DNA of 64,000 nt from Euglena gracilis (lineage: Eukaryota; Euglenida; Euglenophyceae; Euglenales), in contig CP154955.1 of assembly GCA_039621445.1 (NCBI GenBank), forward strand, positions 61,683,293-61,747,292, given 5' to 3'. Position numbers and translations under genes: made by a program. This document shows positions 1 through 54,116 of the stretch, one piece after another. The stretch's first letter is position 1. Each line of letters opens with the position of its first letter. The notes beneath the pieces were generated by a model that did not search any database, had not been told where the DNA came from, and saw nothing but the letters and a program-made list of their open reading frames with translations.

Positions 1-439
1 TTTTAAAAAAAAGCCTGTTGGAGATGGGACATTGAATATACAGAAGAAACCACAAATCGACCAACTTCGGCAAAAACGGGGCGCGCACCGCCCGGATGAA
101 AACAGAAGCATGGCAGGGTCACACAAACGGCCCTGCTGGCAGACCACCCAATGGGAAAGGAGCGCCGCCGGCTCAGGGCGGGATGGTTCCCACCGCACGG
201 GGAGAGGCCGGAGCATCGCGTTTGCCAGGCCGCCACGCGGTGGGGAGAGAGCCCAGCAAGGCTTCCCCCTGCTCTGCGCGTTCCTCTGCCCCTCCTTTTT
301 TCAAAAAAGAAATTCCAATTGTTGGGGTGACATGCAAGCCTTCCTTCAAATACAAACTTTGAGGACATCACCCCCCGCCAAGGCTGCAGAGGAATGCCTG
401 GTCGAGAAAAAGAGGAAGGAGTGGGCAGGGCTGTATGGG

Positions 440-760
440 AAGGCCTGGGGGGGGTCGACTCCCCACCCGGGAGGTGGGGGGTGGGTCGAACCCCCCCACC
501 CACCACAGCACCCACTAAAGAAAATACCTTCTGCACCGAAGGCGCCGAAAGAAAAAATTGACCAAAAAATTGGCGCCCCCGGAAATAAAGGAAAGCCTGG
601 TGGGGGGGGGTCGGACCCCCACCCATCCACCACCCATTGGGTTTCCGGGATTCCCGTACAACCCCGGAGGTGCGGGTGGTCGACCCCCCAACCGCCCAGA
701 AGTCGTTTTTTTTTGTTGGTTTGCCCCTGGACCCTGTTTTCTGTTTTGATGCTCCGATTT
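440..760. repeat. Interspersed repeat with GGGGTCGACTCCCC motif, copy 1
   Basis: C/G-run-rich repeat containing a SalI-like GTCGAC palindrome flanked by G and C runs, then CCACAGCACCCAC and GGAAAGCCTGGTGG. The same order of words recurs at about 6770-7020 and 19375-19560, so it is a dispersed family. The remaining bases 1-440 and 760-1170 show no gene; bases 781-800 hold a C run. Confidence 0.6.
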
Positions 761-1321
761 TTCTATCTGGGCAGGCCGCAGATTCACCCCCCCCCCCCAG
801 GGGACCAGCTGACTTGCTTTGAGGGCCGGGGATTTTAACGCTCATGTCATCTGAGAAGGCAGATGAGGGACAGGACCCCCCCCAACGCCACCCCACACAG
901 CCCTTCCCCCGTATAACACCTCAAAAGATTTGATGAACAAAGTCCATATTTCCCTTGTGCAGGGCCAAGCCTGATCGTAGATACGTTGGAAAATATGCGG
1001 TCATACCGCTCACACTTCCTCCGGATGCATTTCCGACGGAGAAAGGGAGGGGCGGCTGCGGTCTGACAGCAGCTGGCTGCTGTCAGGGGTGGGGGTAGGC
1101 CCTATCAGATGCCCATGTCCAGAGAGGTTGACCTCACAATCCAGCGAGGGCAAGCCCCCCGGAGATTGTCACCCCTGTGAAAAGCTCACAGGGGTCAGAG
1201 CAACGTGAACCGCAAAAATGCAAAAGCCGAACATGGAACGCGCACCAACGCACACCACCAACCGAACCGCACCCACATCCGTCTGCACACATGTGCTGCC
1301 ACCGAAACGCACAACGGACGC

Positions 1322-1333
1322 ACGCACACACAC

Positions 1334-1407
<74 letters not shown>

Positions 1408-1462
1408 CACACGCACACACACACACACACACCACACGTACACACACACACACACACACAGA
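1322..1462. repeat. (CA)n microsatellite
   Basis: About 140 bases of CA dinucleotides with a few G or CC interruptions. Long His/Thr or Cys/Val frames here are artefacts. Confidence 0.95.
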
Positions 1463-1633
1463 ACAGCGACCAACGCCTGCACACCCACAGACAGTCAGAC
1501 AGAGACAGACAATCAGATACATAAACATCGGCGATCCAGCGACCCTCTCACCCTCAATGAACAAAAAACAACCATGCAGCAGACACAGGGCCCCCGCACC
1601 CCCCCCCCCGCCCTGGCTTCGCGGGGTGGCCGC

Positions 1634-45187
<43,554 letters not shown>

Positions 45188-45189
45188 AA

Positions 45190-45750
45190 AGGAGGGCAAA
45201 GGTGGAACTGCAAACAAAAAGGAGGTTACAGTTACACAGGCGGAACTTCTGCGGATGGTGCCCAACGACCCCCGGCGTTTTGCCAGCGTAGCCCCAGACC
45301 TTGGGTTGTTTCTTTGATGTGAAAGGGAGACTTAAATTCGCCCACAAATGCAGCGATTTATTCAAAAATATCAGCACGCTATCATCGCCCACAGTTTGAT
45401 CCAGTGCTGGCAAACTGGGGTCAATGGGGTTTGAATTTGTTTCCTTGGGTGATTTTGAGTAATAATTCATCTGGGGGGTCATGGTACCAACCGGGAGATG
45501 GCCGATCTACGGGCCAAGTCCTTGAAGGTCACCAGTTTGGCCAAAATTGTTGACACCCACTTTCCGAGGCCGCAAAAATGTTCTGCGGAAATTGGGTTTG
45601 GCGGCAGGCTCCAAGTGGAAACATTCCGCACAGAACAGAACAAAAAATTCGGTGCACCTTCCGGCAGAGGGACACTGCCGCTCTTTCAAAGGGCCACAGT
45701 CTACGATAGCCTGGTCGGGGCACTTACGCGGGTCATCGCCTGATGGAGAA
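45190..45750. other. Region upstream of the receptor start codon
   Basis: About 560 bases of non-repetitive sequence before the start ATG. It must hold the 5' leader or the spliced-leader acceptor if genes here are trans-spliced. No TATA box or spliced-leader site could be assigned with confidence; AG dinucleotides are frequent. Confidence 0.3.
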
Positions 45751-45754
45751 AACC

Positions 45755-46080
45755 AGCGGTGTCGGAACAAAATTTTTTTCCGGGGGGTGGGGGGGACGAG
45801 GAACGGGCAAATTTGGAGCACATCTTTTTTCCCCGGCGCGAAGGCCGAGGAATTTTTTTTTATGGCACACCACCCCCCCCACCCCCCCCCCCTCCCCCCC
45901 CCCCCACCATACAATCAAAATGATTTTTAGTCCCATGGCCCGAAGGGCCGAGCACGCTGTCGGAACAATTTTTTTCCCGGGGGGGGGGGTGACGAGGAAC
46001 GGGCAAATTTGGAGCACATCCTTTTTTCCCCGGCGCGAAGCGCCGAGGAATTTTTTTTTATGGCACACACCATACAATCA
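45755..46080. repeat. Direct duplication of about 200 bp (GTCGGAACAA... unit)
   Basis: GTCGGAACAAAATTTTTTTCC, GACGAGGAACGGGCAAATTT, GGAGCACATC, CCCCGGCGCGAAG and ATGGCACACACC occur in this order from 45758 and again from 45958, 200 bases apart. Confidence 0.75.
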
Positions 46081-46309
46081 AAATGTATTTTTTTCTGTCC
46101 CCATGGCCCCGAAGGGGCCGAGACGCTCGTGATTTTTCGTGATTTTTCGTGGCACGAAAAAAATCAACCGGTTCTGAAGATTCTGCTGTGAAAGACTTCG
46201 AAATTTTTCGGGTTGTTCAACCTAGGAAAGTTGAAGTTGGCTTGCAATTGTGATCAAGCACCTATGACAGATTCCAAATTTTAGCCCGCGGTCGGCTGCG
46301 GTCGGCAAA

Positions 46310-46700
46310 GTCAAAAATAATGCCCCAAAATGGCCCAAAATGACCCTGCTTTTGGCCGATTTGGGTCACTTTAGCAGCTTTTGCTCACTTTTGGCAACAA
46401 ACTGGCGCAAAATGCTCAAAATAGTCAAATTGGACCAAAAAGAGACCAAAAAAATGGGCAAAAATAACAAAAGAAAACGTCGAAAATGGCTTTAAATGGT
46501 CAAAAAATGGCCCTGAATGGCCCAAAATGGCCCAAGAGCAGGACAAAATGGCCCAAAATTACAAGAAGTGGGCAAAAAGTGACCAAAAATGGTCAAAATA
46601 GGTCAAAATGGGTGAATTATGGTAGCAAATGGATAAAAAGGGGACAAAAGCGACCAAAAATGGCCAAAAATGGCCAAAAGTGGCCAACAGTGGCAACATG
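46310..46700. repeat. Degenerate TGGCCAAAA array 3
   Basis: AAAATGGCCCAAAATGG-type units for nearly 400 bases, same strand as the arrays at 3920 and 27400. Confidence 0.75.
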
Positions 46701-46799
46701 AGCCAGATGAGCCAGAAAAATCTCAACATCTGGGATAAAAATGAGCCTAATTCCTCATTCTCATTAAAAACGTGTTCAGCCCGCCAAATGCCTGCCCTG

Positions 46800-46975
46800 A
46801 AATTCGTGGTCATGAACACGTTTTCAATGAGGGCATTCGGGTCAACGACACGTTTTCAGTGAAGGCATCCGGGTTCAGGCACGTTTTCAGTGAGGGCATT
46901 CGGGTCAATGACACGTTTTCAGTGAAGGCATCCGGGTTCAGGCACGTTTTCAGTGAGGGCATCTGAGGCAACCCT
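46800..46975. repeat. 63-bp tandem repeat, array A
   Basis: Units alternate CACGTTTTCAGTGAGGGCAT-TCGGGTCAATGA and CACGTTTTCAGTGAAGGCAT-CCGGGTTCAGG. About three units. Identical words make array B at 48343. Confidence 0.85.
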
Positions 46976-47218
46976 GAGTAAAAAAAAAACGCTGGCATGA
47001 AAAATCGGTGGGCGGTTGCGAGGCCGGGTGGTCCTCAACGAGTGGGGCGGGTCGGGGGCACTCTACAACACGACAGAAGGCTAGGTTGCCTTGGAGCACA
47101 ACGAAACAGAGTGGCGGACAGCATGCTTTACACAAAGAGAAACCGTGTGTGGGCCGATTTCGAGACTTTAAAAGTCTTAAATCTTCAAACAAGAACAGTG
47201 GTTTGGGCCAAGGTTTTA

Positions 47219-47281
47219 GGGGGGCCCAGGGGCGGGGACCGCGGCGCCTTCGGCGTCGCGGTCCCCGCCCCTGGGCCCCCC
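47219..47281. repeat. Perfect GC hairpin
   Basis: 25-bp arms GGGGGGCCCAGGGGCGGGGA... and its complement around GCGCCTTCGGCGT. Almost entirely G and C. Confidence 0.85.
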
Positions 47282-47292
47282 CTGAGTCTTGG

Positions 47293-47785
47293 GAGGCTAG
47301 GCACAGCGGGGGGGGGGGGGGGGGGGGGGCCTTGGGCTCTGGTTGGGGTTCTGTTGGGGGGGGGCGAGCGGCCGCGCCGGGCGAGCCGCGCAGGGGGGGA
47401 AGCGCAGGGGGGGGGGGGGGTGGGGGGAGGGGGGTCCAGGGCGGCCGCGCGGGCGGAACGCACCTGAAAATCGGGATGATTTTGGTCAAAAAGTGGCCAT
47501 TTTTTGCCATTTTTGGGCCATTTTTGACCAAAAAAGTGCTTTTTTGGCCGCGCGCAGAGCGCGCGGCCCCCAAATTTGCCATTTTGTGTCCGAAAATGGT
47601 CATTTTTGGTCATTTTTGGGCCTCAAAAAATCGCGATTTTTCTCCAAATTTTTTTTTCTTGGCTATGCTAGGCACAGGGGGGGAGGGGGGGGTCCAGGGG
47701 GGGGCGAGCGGCCGCGCGGGCGGCCGCGCAGGGGCCGCGCGGGGGGGGGGGGGCCCGGACCCCCCCGAGCGGCGCGCCTAGCCTC
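47293..47785. mobile_element. GAGGCTAGGC-ended element
   Basis: Ends GAGGCTAGGC and GCCTAGCCTC are perfect 10-bp inverted repeats, flanked by CTTGG on both sides (47288-47292, 47786-47790), a possible 5-bp target duplication. The interior is long G runs and AAAATGGCCATTTTT words. No frame. Confidence 0.55.
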
Positions 47786-47929
47786 CTTGGCCCAAACACA
47801 GTTCTTGACACAAAAGAGCCATACTTTGGTGGCTCTTTTGCCAAATCTTGGCAATGAAAATGATATGCCAATCACAGACAACTTTGTTCACAGACAACTT
47901 TGTTTGTTCGGCGTCACAGACAACTTTGC

Positions 47930-48240
47930 TCAGCTCCAGACAATTTGGATTTTTGGGAATGGCAACACCACAAAAACCACATTTCTCGTGTTTTATTGGC
48001 AGTCGGGACACAGCACGAGGCACAGGGGGTTGGTCAGGGGACCACACATTGTTCGATGACACTCGCCTCATCGAACAACAGGCTGGGTTCCAGCTCCCAT
48101 CCCGTCCAGGCAACAAAGAAAGCATCCAGCTCGGGATAACAGGCTTGCCAGTTGGCAACAGCAGCAAGCTCTGCACCTACGGAGCCGGACTTTTTCTTTG
48201 TGTTGCCCTGTGCCAGCAAGGTGCCATGAAGGGGGTCCGT
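47930..48240 (-). pseudogene. Decayed protein segment, homologous to the one at 58265-58440
   Basis: The minus frame reads DPLHGTLLA, then ELDAFFVAWTGWELEPSLLF. The segment at 58265-58440 reads DPLHGNLLA, then ELDAFLCAWAAWVIDPPLLF. The order and spacing match, so both derive from one ancestral gene, probably a transposon protein lying N-terminal to a tyrosine recombinase. Function of this domain is not recognised. Truncated on both sides. Confidence 0.5.
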
Positions 48241-48342
48241 CCTAGGGGGAGGTGGCAAAAGACCATTCACAAAGTTTGCCGTGTGTTTAGCCACAGTGGG
48301 AAGGAAAAAGAAAAAAGAAGAAAAAAGGAAAAAAAGGGGGGG

Positions 48343-48490
48343 TGACACGTTTTCAGTGAGGGCATTCGGGTCAATGACACGTTTTCAGTGAAGGCATCCG
48401 GGTTCAGGCACGTTTTCAGTGAGGGCATTCGGGTCAATGACACGTTTTCAGTGAAGGCATCCGGGTTCAGGCACGTTTTCAGTGAGGGCG
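48343..48490. repeat. 63-bp tandem repeat, array B
   Basis: Same alternating 31/32-bp half units and same orientation as array A, 1.4 kb away. Confidence 0.85.
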
Positions 48491-48597
48491 CCGTTTTTGG
48501 GGTCCGAATTTCACAAATTGCCGTTTTTGACCCCTTGCGTGAATCATGACCACGAATTTCAGGGCAGGCATTTGGCGGGCTCTGAAAACGTTTTTAA

Positions 48598-48711
48598 ACA
48601 AATTGTGGCTGAGCCCAGATTTCAGCCTGAAAACGTGTTCAGGGGCCCCCTTCGGGGGCCCCTGGCTGAACACGTTTTCAGGCTGAAATCTGGGCTCAGC
48701 CACAATTTGTG
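48598..48711. repeat. Long palindrome at the right end of the composite region
   Basis: Arms of about 45 bp (AACAAATTGTGGCTGAGCCC... and complement) around a GGGGCCCCCTTCGGGGGCCCC core. The arms are near-perfect. Confidence 0.8.
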
Positions 48712-48744
48712 TATAGAAAAATTGACATCAATTAGAAAAAAGTT

Positions 48745-48845
48745 GCGCGGTCGGCTACGGTCGGCTGCGGTCAGCTGCGGTCGGCACCCCACCTATGACA
48801 GTCCTGAAACCCGCGGTCGGCTGCGGTCGGCTGCGGTCGGCATAG
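48745..48845. repeat. CGGTCGGCTG tandem repeats
   Basis: Two clusters of GCGGTCGGCTGCGGTCGGC around CACCTATGACAG. A shorter cluster with the same neighbours lies at 46252-46310. These bracket the composite region. Confidence 0.7.
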
Positions 48846-49129
48846 GTGCCTGATTGTGATCAAACCCAAACTCCAAAATGGAACTGTCCATCAACAATGG
48901 TGAACAAGGCTGGTTCTATACAAATTGGACGCTGAAGAAATGGGGAAAGTGCACTGTGAAGTGTATGGAGACGCGGAGCATCGCTTTGTAGAACATTACA
49001 ACTGCGGCTTGCCGCAGAGCCGCAGAGAAAAAAAATTCAGCCGGTCATTGTCCCCTTGGGGGCAGGTTGGCCACTCCCAGGCCAAAATTTTACTTCTGTT
49101 GCCTTCAGCACCAGTCAAATTTCTTTCCA

Positions 49130-49520
49130 ACGCCTCCGTCAATCACTCCCCCAGGGGGGGGGGGTCGGCAACCCTGTGGGTGGCTGACGCCAAGGGCCCA
49201 ACAGCATACAATGACTCCACATCCCCGAGTTAGTCACCCCCCCTGTTAGTCACCCCCAGCTTTGCCCCCGAAGCAACCTTTCTTTGGCAAAATGAAGCAG
49301 CTCTGGGAAGTATTTACTCTGTCCAGGAGACGCCGTCACCTTGCCTGCTAGGACGGGCAAGCATCCTCGTGCTTGCATTGACAGTACTGCATACCCCCTG
49401 CCCCCCAGTCAGTCACCCCCCCCCCTCCGAGATGGTCACCCCCCCTGTGATGGTCACCCCCCCCCGAGCCAGTCACCTCCCCCGTTAGTCACCCTGGCCG
49501 AATTTCCCTTCTAGGGGGGT
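49130..49520. repeat. AGTCACCCCC-type repeats
   Basis: Many TAGTCACCCCCC / CCAGTCAGTCACCCCC / ATGGTCACCCCCC words, ending GGGGGTGACTAACTAGGGGGG in inverse sense. Related to the interior of the CATACAATT elements. Confidence 0.55.
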
Positions 49521-49594
49521 GACTAACTAGGGGGGGGGTCACATTTTGTATGACATGCAGTGCACCACATGAACATTGACATGGTTAAAACCTA

Positions 49595-49800
49595 CCCCCC
49601 CCTATGTCCAACGACCGGTAATCTCTGTCCTCTGACTGGGGGGTGGTCGTTGGACATAGGGTAGTGACCAAAAAGGTGTCTGTCCTCTGACTGGGGGGGG
49701 GGGTGGCCGTTGGACACGGGGTCGGGAAAAAAAAGTTTGCCGAAACCCCCCCCAAACAGGTCAGATTTTTCCTTCCGGCTTCGCGCCCCCATTTCCAGCC
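49595..49800. repeat. TGTCCAACGACC family, partial element
   Basis: CCCCCCCCTATGTCCAACGACC, GGTCGTTGGACATAGGG, GTGTCTGTCCTCTGACTGG and GGCCGTTGGACACGGGG. Left half of an element like 26805-27215. Confidence 0.6.
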
Positions 49801-49935
49801 CTGTCAACAAATATTTCCTCAAATAGCACCCAAAACATGCCTTCACGCCGCGGGATTTCACAAAAAACAACAACAAAGATACCCAGTCGACAATCCCTGC
49901 ATTCCATCAACCAAAGGGGGGTCGGGGGGGGGGGC

Positions 49936-50108
49936 CAAGGTTCCCGGGCTGTTTTTAAACACGTTGTTTAAAACAGGTTTTTTTCCTATTTGTGGTGTTT
50001 TATTTAAAAAAAACACCCTTTTTTAAAACAAAAAACCGTTTTTAAACCGTTTTTTATTCATGAAAGTTTTTTTGCTTTGTTTTAAAACAAAAAAAAACGG
50101 GAACCTTG
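49936..50108. mobile_element. hAT-like short element, CAAGGTTCCCG ends (173 bp)
   Basis: Ends CAAGGTTCCCG and CGGGAACCTTG are perfect 11-bp inverted repeats. Its reverse complement aligns along its length with the 172-bp element at 63443-63614 (AACGGTTTAAAAACGG, TTCATGAATAAAAAAC). The flanks do not show a clear 8-bp duplication. Confidence 0.65.
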
Positions 50109-50428
50109 GCGGCCGCCCCCCCCCAGGATTTTGTAAAGAAATTTTGTAAAGAAAAATTTTGCGGCATGAATGTGATATTTTTCTTTGTAATGCCATGTTC
50201 AATGGTTCAAAGGGCGTTACCGTCTCGGCTGCCTTTGGCTCTCACCAGTTAAAAGCACATTTTTGGAGAATGAAATTGCAAAATCCATTGCCATCTCGGC
50301 CGCCAAAGGCGGCCGAAATAAAATCCTTGAAAAAAACCCCACGGCACTTCTTGATGTTTGATTTTGGCCACAAACCAACTTTTTTTCCCTCCTTTGATGC
50401 TAATTGTTTTTTTTTGGACCCCACAAAC

Positions 50429-50824
50429 CATAGCTGGCGTTTTTTTTTGTTTTTTTCAAAAAAAAACTTTTTTTTATTTTTTTATTGAAAAAAGGGGGGG
50501 GAAACGGCAAAAAAAAACAAAGGGGAAAATGATGGTCCAAATTTTGCCTTTATCGTCTTGAAAACCAATTTTTTTTGAAGAAAAAAAACATGTGTTTTCT
50601 TTAAAAAAAAAAACGTGTTTTTTTTTTACTTTGTTTTAAACGAAGTGCCAGCTATGGTTGAAACATCCCAAATTTGTTGTCTTTCTCTGACCGAGGATGG
50701 GCAAAAAAAACTAAAATTAAAGGCAATTTTTTTTTGCCCTGGACCCTCGATGGCGTTTTTTTTTTGTTTTTTTATTAAAAAACGTGTTTTTTTTGACTTC
50801 GTTTTAAACAAAGTACCAGCTATG
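50429..50824. mobile_element. hAT-like short element, CATAGCTGGC family, perfect target duplication
   Basis: Left end CATAGCTGGCG, right end ACCAGCTATG (one mismatch). Flanks CCACAAAC at 50421-50428 and 50825-50832 are identical. The interior is A/T runs plus TCCAAATTTTGCCTT and GACCGAGGATGGGCAAAAAA, shared with the copies at 61284 and 62556. A stray GTGCCAGCTATGG inside at 50646 suggests nested rearrangement. Confidence 0.85.
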
Positions 50825-51034
50825 CCACAAACCACTTTCACCTTGGCTGTTTGAATACAAACTGATATCCCGATATGTCCCCCTCCCTCCATTTTCTTGA
50901 CTAGCCGAGTTTGAGGGAAACTCTGCGGCTCAACAAAAAAAATGTTTTTGCGCAAAATGAAAAAAATGGCTTCTTCCCCCCCCCCCCCCAGGTTGCGAAG
51001 TTGACAGTTGGGTTGAGTTGGGAGGTTTCCAAAG

Positions 51035-51140
51035 GGGTTCTAACCCCCCCCCCCAAAATAAGACCCGGGTCTTATTTTTGGGTCCGTTGCTGGAAACCTC
51101 CAGGGGGGGTCTTATTTTTGGGGGGGGGTCTTATTTTTGG
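51035..51140. repeat. AATAAGACCC/GGGGTCTTATTTTTGG repeat
   Basis: CCCCCCCAAAATAAGACCCG is answered by GGGGGGTCTTATTTTTGGGGGGG. Second cluster at 51488-51605 with five AAAATAAGACCCCC words. Both belong to the 14.8 kb family. Confidence 0.65.
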
Positions 51141-51487
51141 ATTTTTTCTTGACCGACCCCATTTCTGTTGCAAATTTGGCTCTTTTTGGGGGGAACCTTT
51201 TGGAAAAATGCATCACCGTCGGGCGGCAACACATTATTTCCTTCCATGCAAAATGGCTCGAAGGGGGCGAGTTTTGGGAGGCAACGTCATTACCATCTCT
51301 TTCTTCGCATTTTGCATGGTTTTTTTGAAATCCCAAAACACAAAAGGCATCACCGTCTCTTGTCGCCTGTTGGGTGGCTTGAAAGCTTCGAAATTGTGAT
51401 GGATTTGTGCCATGATGTCAAAAATTGCCACATTTGTTGTCACATTCAACGTCATCCAGGGATTCCCTCAAAAGCGAAATCATGGGT

Positions 51488-51605
51488 AAACCCCCCCCCC
51501 AAAAATAGGACCCCCCCCAAAAATAAGACCCCCCCCAAAAATAAGACCCCCTGGGCCGATCGAGCAAAAATCCAAAAATAAGACCCCCATAAATAAGACC
51601 CCCCC
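51488..51605. repeat. AAAATAAGACCCCC cluster
   Basis: Five direct copies of AAAATAAGACCCCCC within 118 bases, ending at a GGCGCGAAGCGCC palindrome. Confidence 0.7.
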
Positions 51606-51629
51606 TGACGGCGCGAAGCGCCGGGGACG

Positions 51630-51803
51630 GAAGTGGAGAAATTCAAAGACCACCCAAGGCTGCATGAGCTTCTGTGGAAGTTTTCGGATGCATTTGGACC
51701 ATTACCCAAAATATTAGAGTCTTCCCCCCTGGCAGATTTTATGGAAATTGAATTCAAACTCGAGTGGGAGGGTGAACCTTTGAGGCAGAAGTGTTGGCTA
51801 TAG
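51630..51803 (+). pseudogene. Reverse-transcriptase N-terminal fragment (Ty3/gypsy-like)
   Basis: Open frame of 57 codons ending at a TAG: FKDHPRLHELLWKFSDAFGP, then SSPLADFMEIEFKLEWEGEP. The pattern of a helix ending in F(S)D(A/V)FGPLP, an acidic-aromatic strand and xGEPLRQ is the region just before the RT palm in Ty3/gypsy polyproteins. It is isolated and truncated, and not in register with the larger element at 60.96 kb. Confidence 0.5.
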
Positions 51804-51854
51804 GTGTAGAAGGGGGGTCGGGGAGGGGGGGGGCAGCCGCCCCCCCCCCCGAGA

Positions 51855-52700
51855 TTTTGTAAAAAAATTGAAAGGTGTGAAATTTACTCACCACATTCTT
51901 TGTGTTTTTTCCCCTTCAATTTCACATCAAAAACTCAACTTTTCATTGAACTTTTGGGCGTTGTTGCCGTTGGACGTCACCACCCTCTCGCCGCCCTTCG
52001 GGCAGCCAAACAAAGCCAGAACTCATGGGTTGGAGGGGGCGAAAATCTTCCTTTTTAAAATTTGGGTTAATTATTTGTGAATGTCTCCACTACCGTCTCG
52101 CTGCCCTTCGGGCGGCAACAAGAAACACATGTATCTTGACTTGGCCTCCAAATTAAAACAGCGTGTTTCCTGGGACAAACAATGTGTGTGCTTTTTCCTC
52201 ATTCCTTTTCTGGGCCTGCAAGGACAAAATCTTTTAATCTGGGATTTTTTTCAAAGTCACCGAACCGAATTGAGGCTTTGGCATTGGTCCAGATTTTGCA
52301 AACTGCACCTCTTCTACAGGTTGGGACAATTGCAAAAACATCACATCAACATCTTTTTTTCGTCCTGGAAAACTGACAGACTTTCTTCAGTTTCCTTGGT
52401 CAAGTCAGCCAAAAATTCAGTTTGTCGGTTTCCTTCATGCTTCATGGGCTGAAAAAGCCTCGTCTCCATTACATTTTAACCATTCCTTTGGGTCCTTTGG
52501 GGGTGCACTCTCCCAAGGGAAACTTGGACCTTGAAAATCTGGCTGGTCTGCACTTGGAGAAATTGGATGTTTTGTGGTTTGGAGGGGGGGCATGGTAATG
52601 ACATCTGGGAAATCTGGGGAACCCACCTTAATTCCATCATCCACCCGGTGCTTCCTCGTTTCACATTTCAATTCCACCAAACTCCAGTCCTTGGAAACTC
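51855..52700. other. Sequence with CGTCTCGCNGCCCTTCGGGC words
   Basis: CACCCTCTCGCCGCCCTTCGGGCAGCC at 51980 and TACCGTCTCGCTGCCCTTCGG at 52091 resemble words at 50220, 50295, 51215 and in reverse at 60610-60870, so a dispersed family exists here. Broken minus frames (52435-52716) may be remains of a transposon protein. I cannot name it. Confidence 0.35.
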
Positions 52701-52878
52701 TCTGAAGCCAACTCACAATCCTCCAACAGGTCCAGTCACACCTGGAATTCTGGAACCAGGGTTTTTTTTAGTCGTGGACCCCTGGGGGGGGGGTAGGGTG
52801 GGTGGGTCCGGCCGAGCCCCCCCCCCCCGGGGGGGGTCCCCTCGGAGGGGGGTGGGATATACTTTTCGGCGCCGTAGG

Positions 52879-53531
52879 CAGGGTTGACGTTTGTTTTTTT
52901 TAAAAAAACAAAAAAACGTGTTTTTTTAAAAAAACGCAAAAAAAACATGTTTTTTTTGAAAAAGCAAAAATTGACCTTTTTCCTTGCGAAATGACCATGG
53001 AAATTTTTCGCGGGTGGTTCGAGGGGGGGGGTCACGGGGGGGGGGGTCACGAGGGGGGGGGTCACATTTTTGGTGGCCAGATTAGAAATCACCGAAAACA
53101 AATTTTTGGGAAAAAATCCTTTTTAAGCTCCAAAATTGGAATCCCCCAAACGAAAATTAGGAAATCTACCGGAATATTTTGTCAAATTAGGCATCACCGG
53201 CCAAGTTTTTCAGAAAAAATGGCCGAAACGGGTCTTAGGTCGGGTTGGGGGAGGGGGGTCATGGGGGGAACACCCCCTGTGAAGTTTTTTTTCCTTCTAA
53301 ATGTGTGAAAGTATTTCCAAATCTGTGTTTTCTGGTGCGAAAAATCATGCTTTCAACCCAAAAAAATGAATGTTGTAGAGATAAAAAATGCACTTTTTCC
53401 CAAAAAAAACATTGCAAAAAAATTTTCCCCCAAACCCTCCATGACGTTTTTTTTGTTTTTAAAAAAAAAACATATTTTTTTAAAAAAAACATGTTTTTTT
53501 TTGTTTCAAAAAAAACAAGCCGTCAACCTTG
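52879..53531. mobile_element. hAT-like element, CAGGGTTGACG ends, perfect target duplication
   Basis: Left CAGGGTTGACG, right CGTCAACCTTG (inverted, one mismatch). Flanks GCCGTAGG at 52871-52878 and 53532-53539 are identical. The interior has A/T runs at both ends and GGGGGGGTCACGGGGGG words in the middle. No frame. It interrupts a GGCGCCGTAGGCGCC palindrome-bearing repeat. Confidence 0.85.
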
Positions 53532-53689
53532 GCCGTAGGCGCCGAAAAAATTCTATTTTTAGCACTTTTCACGATTTTTCGGCCATTTTTTGTGGGTCCC
53601 CCGGGACCCCCCCCCCCAGGGGGTGGGTGGGTGGGGGGACCCCCCCTCCCCCCCCGGTCTTAAAAAAACCCCTGTCTGGAACACCACAC

Positions 53690-53900
53690 TCACGTAGGTG
53701 TTCCACAGGGGAAGATAAAGGCTCTTTGCATTTGTTACCCACAAACAGAGGAATTCCACTGCAAATTTTCACCCTGGCCACAGTGATTCTGTCCAAAAGT
53801 GGCGACCAGTGCTGATCATCCCAATCTGGATGCACAAGGATGACTTTTGTCTCCTCCAAGCACAACTTCGTGATCTCTTTCCCCAATTGGCGAGACATGG
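53690..53900 (-). pseudogene. Decayed retroelement protein fragment
   Basis: The minus frame reads LGKEITKLCLEETKVILVHP, DWDDQHWSPLLDRI, then CSGIPLFVGNK. The P(D/W)Wxx(Q)xWxPLL pattern followed by a hydrophobic strand resembles the segment downstream of RNase H in DIRS-like tyrosine-recombinase retroelements. GIPLF is also found at 60070-60085 in the remnant next to a recombinase copy. Identification is tentative. Confidence 0.4.
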
Positions 53901-54116
53901 CACGAACCCGGGACCCCTACCCCCCCCCCTACCCCCTACCACCCCCCCACCACCCCCCTACCCCCCCTACCCGCCTACCCCCCCTGCCCCCCACACCCCC
54001 CCCCTACCAGGTTTTGAATAGTGCTGAGCTCTTGATAAGCGCGCACCCACCCATTCATTGACCCCTCCATACATACCGGCACACCCCATGGAGCTCTTTT
54101 GACTGAAATCCATGTG

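Larger units (their letters stand above)
46759..48602. mobile_element. Composite foldback region with 50-bp inverted ends
   Basis: Left CCCGCCAAATGCCTGCCCTG and on through AAATTCGTGGTCATGA is inverted at the right end (48541-48590, CATGACCACGAATTTCAGGG and on). Inside, both ends carry the same 63-bp tandem repeat (46800-46975; 48343-48490). The middle holds a second C/G element (47293-47785) and a minus-strand coding relic (47930-48240). Confidence 0.65.

Noticed and set aside
32-838. Open frame of 268 codons on the plus strand, and overlapping long minus frames
   Set aside because: Composition is Pro/Gly/Arg-rich from C and G runs, frames are open on both strands, and the region matches a dispersed repeat (440-760, 6770-7020, 19375-19560).
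47008-48059. Gly/Arg-rich frames of about 240-257 codons
   Set aside because: Arise from G runs and hairpins of a C/G element; overlapping frames on both strands.
46800-48490. CRISPR-like spaced repeats
   Set aside because: The 31/32-bp half units alternate without unique spacers and lie in a eukaryotic foldback element.
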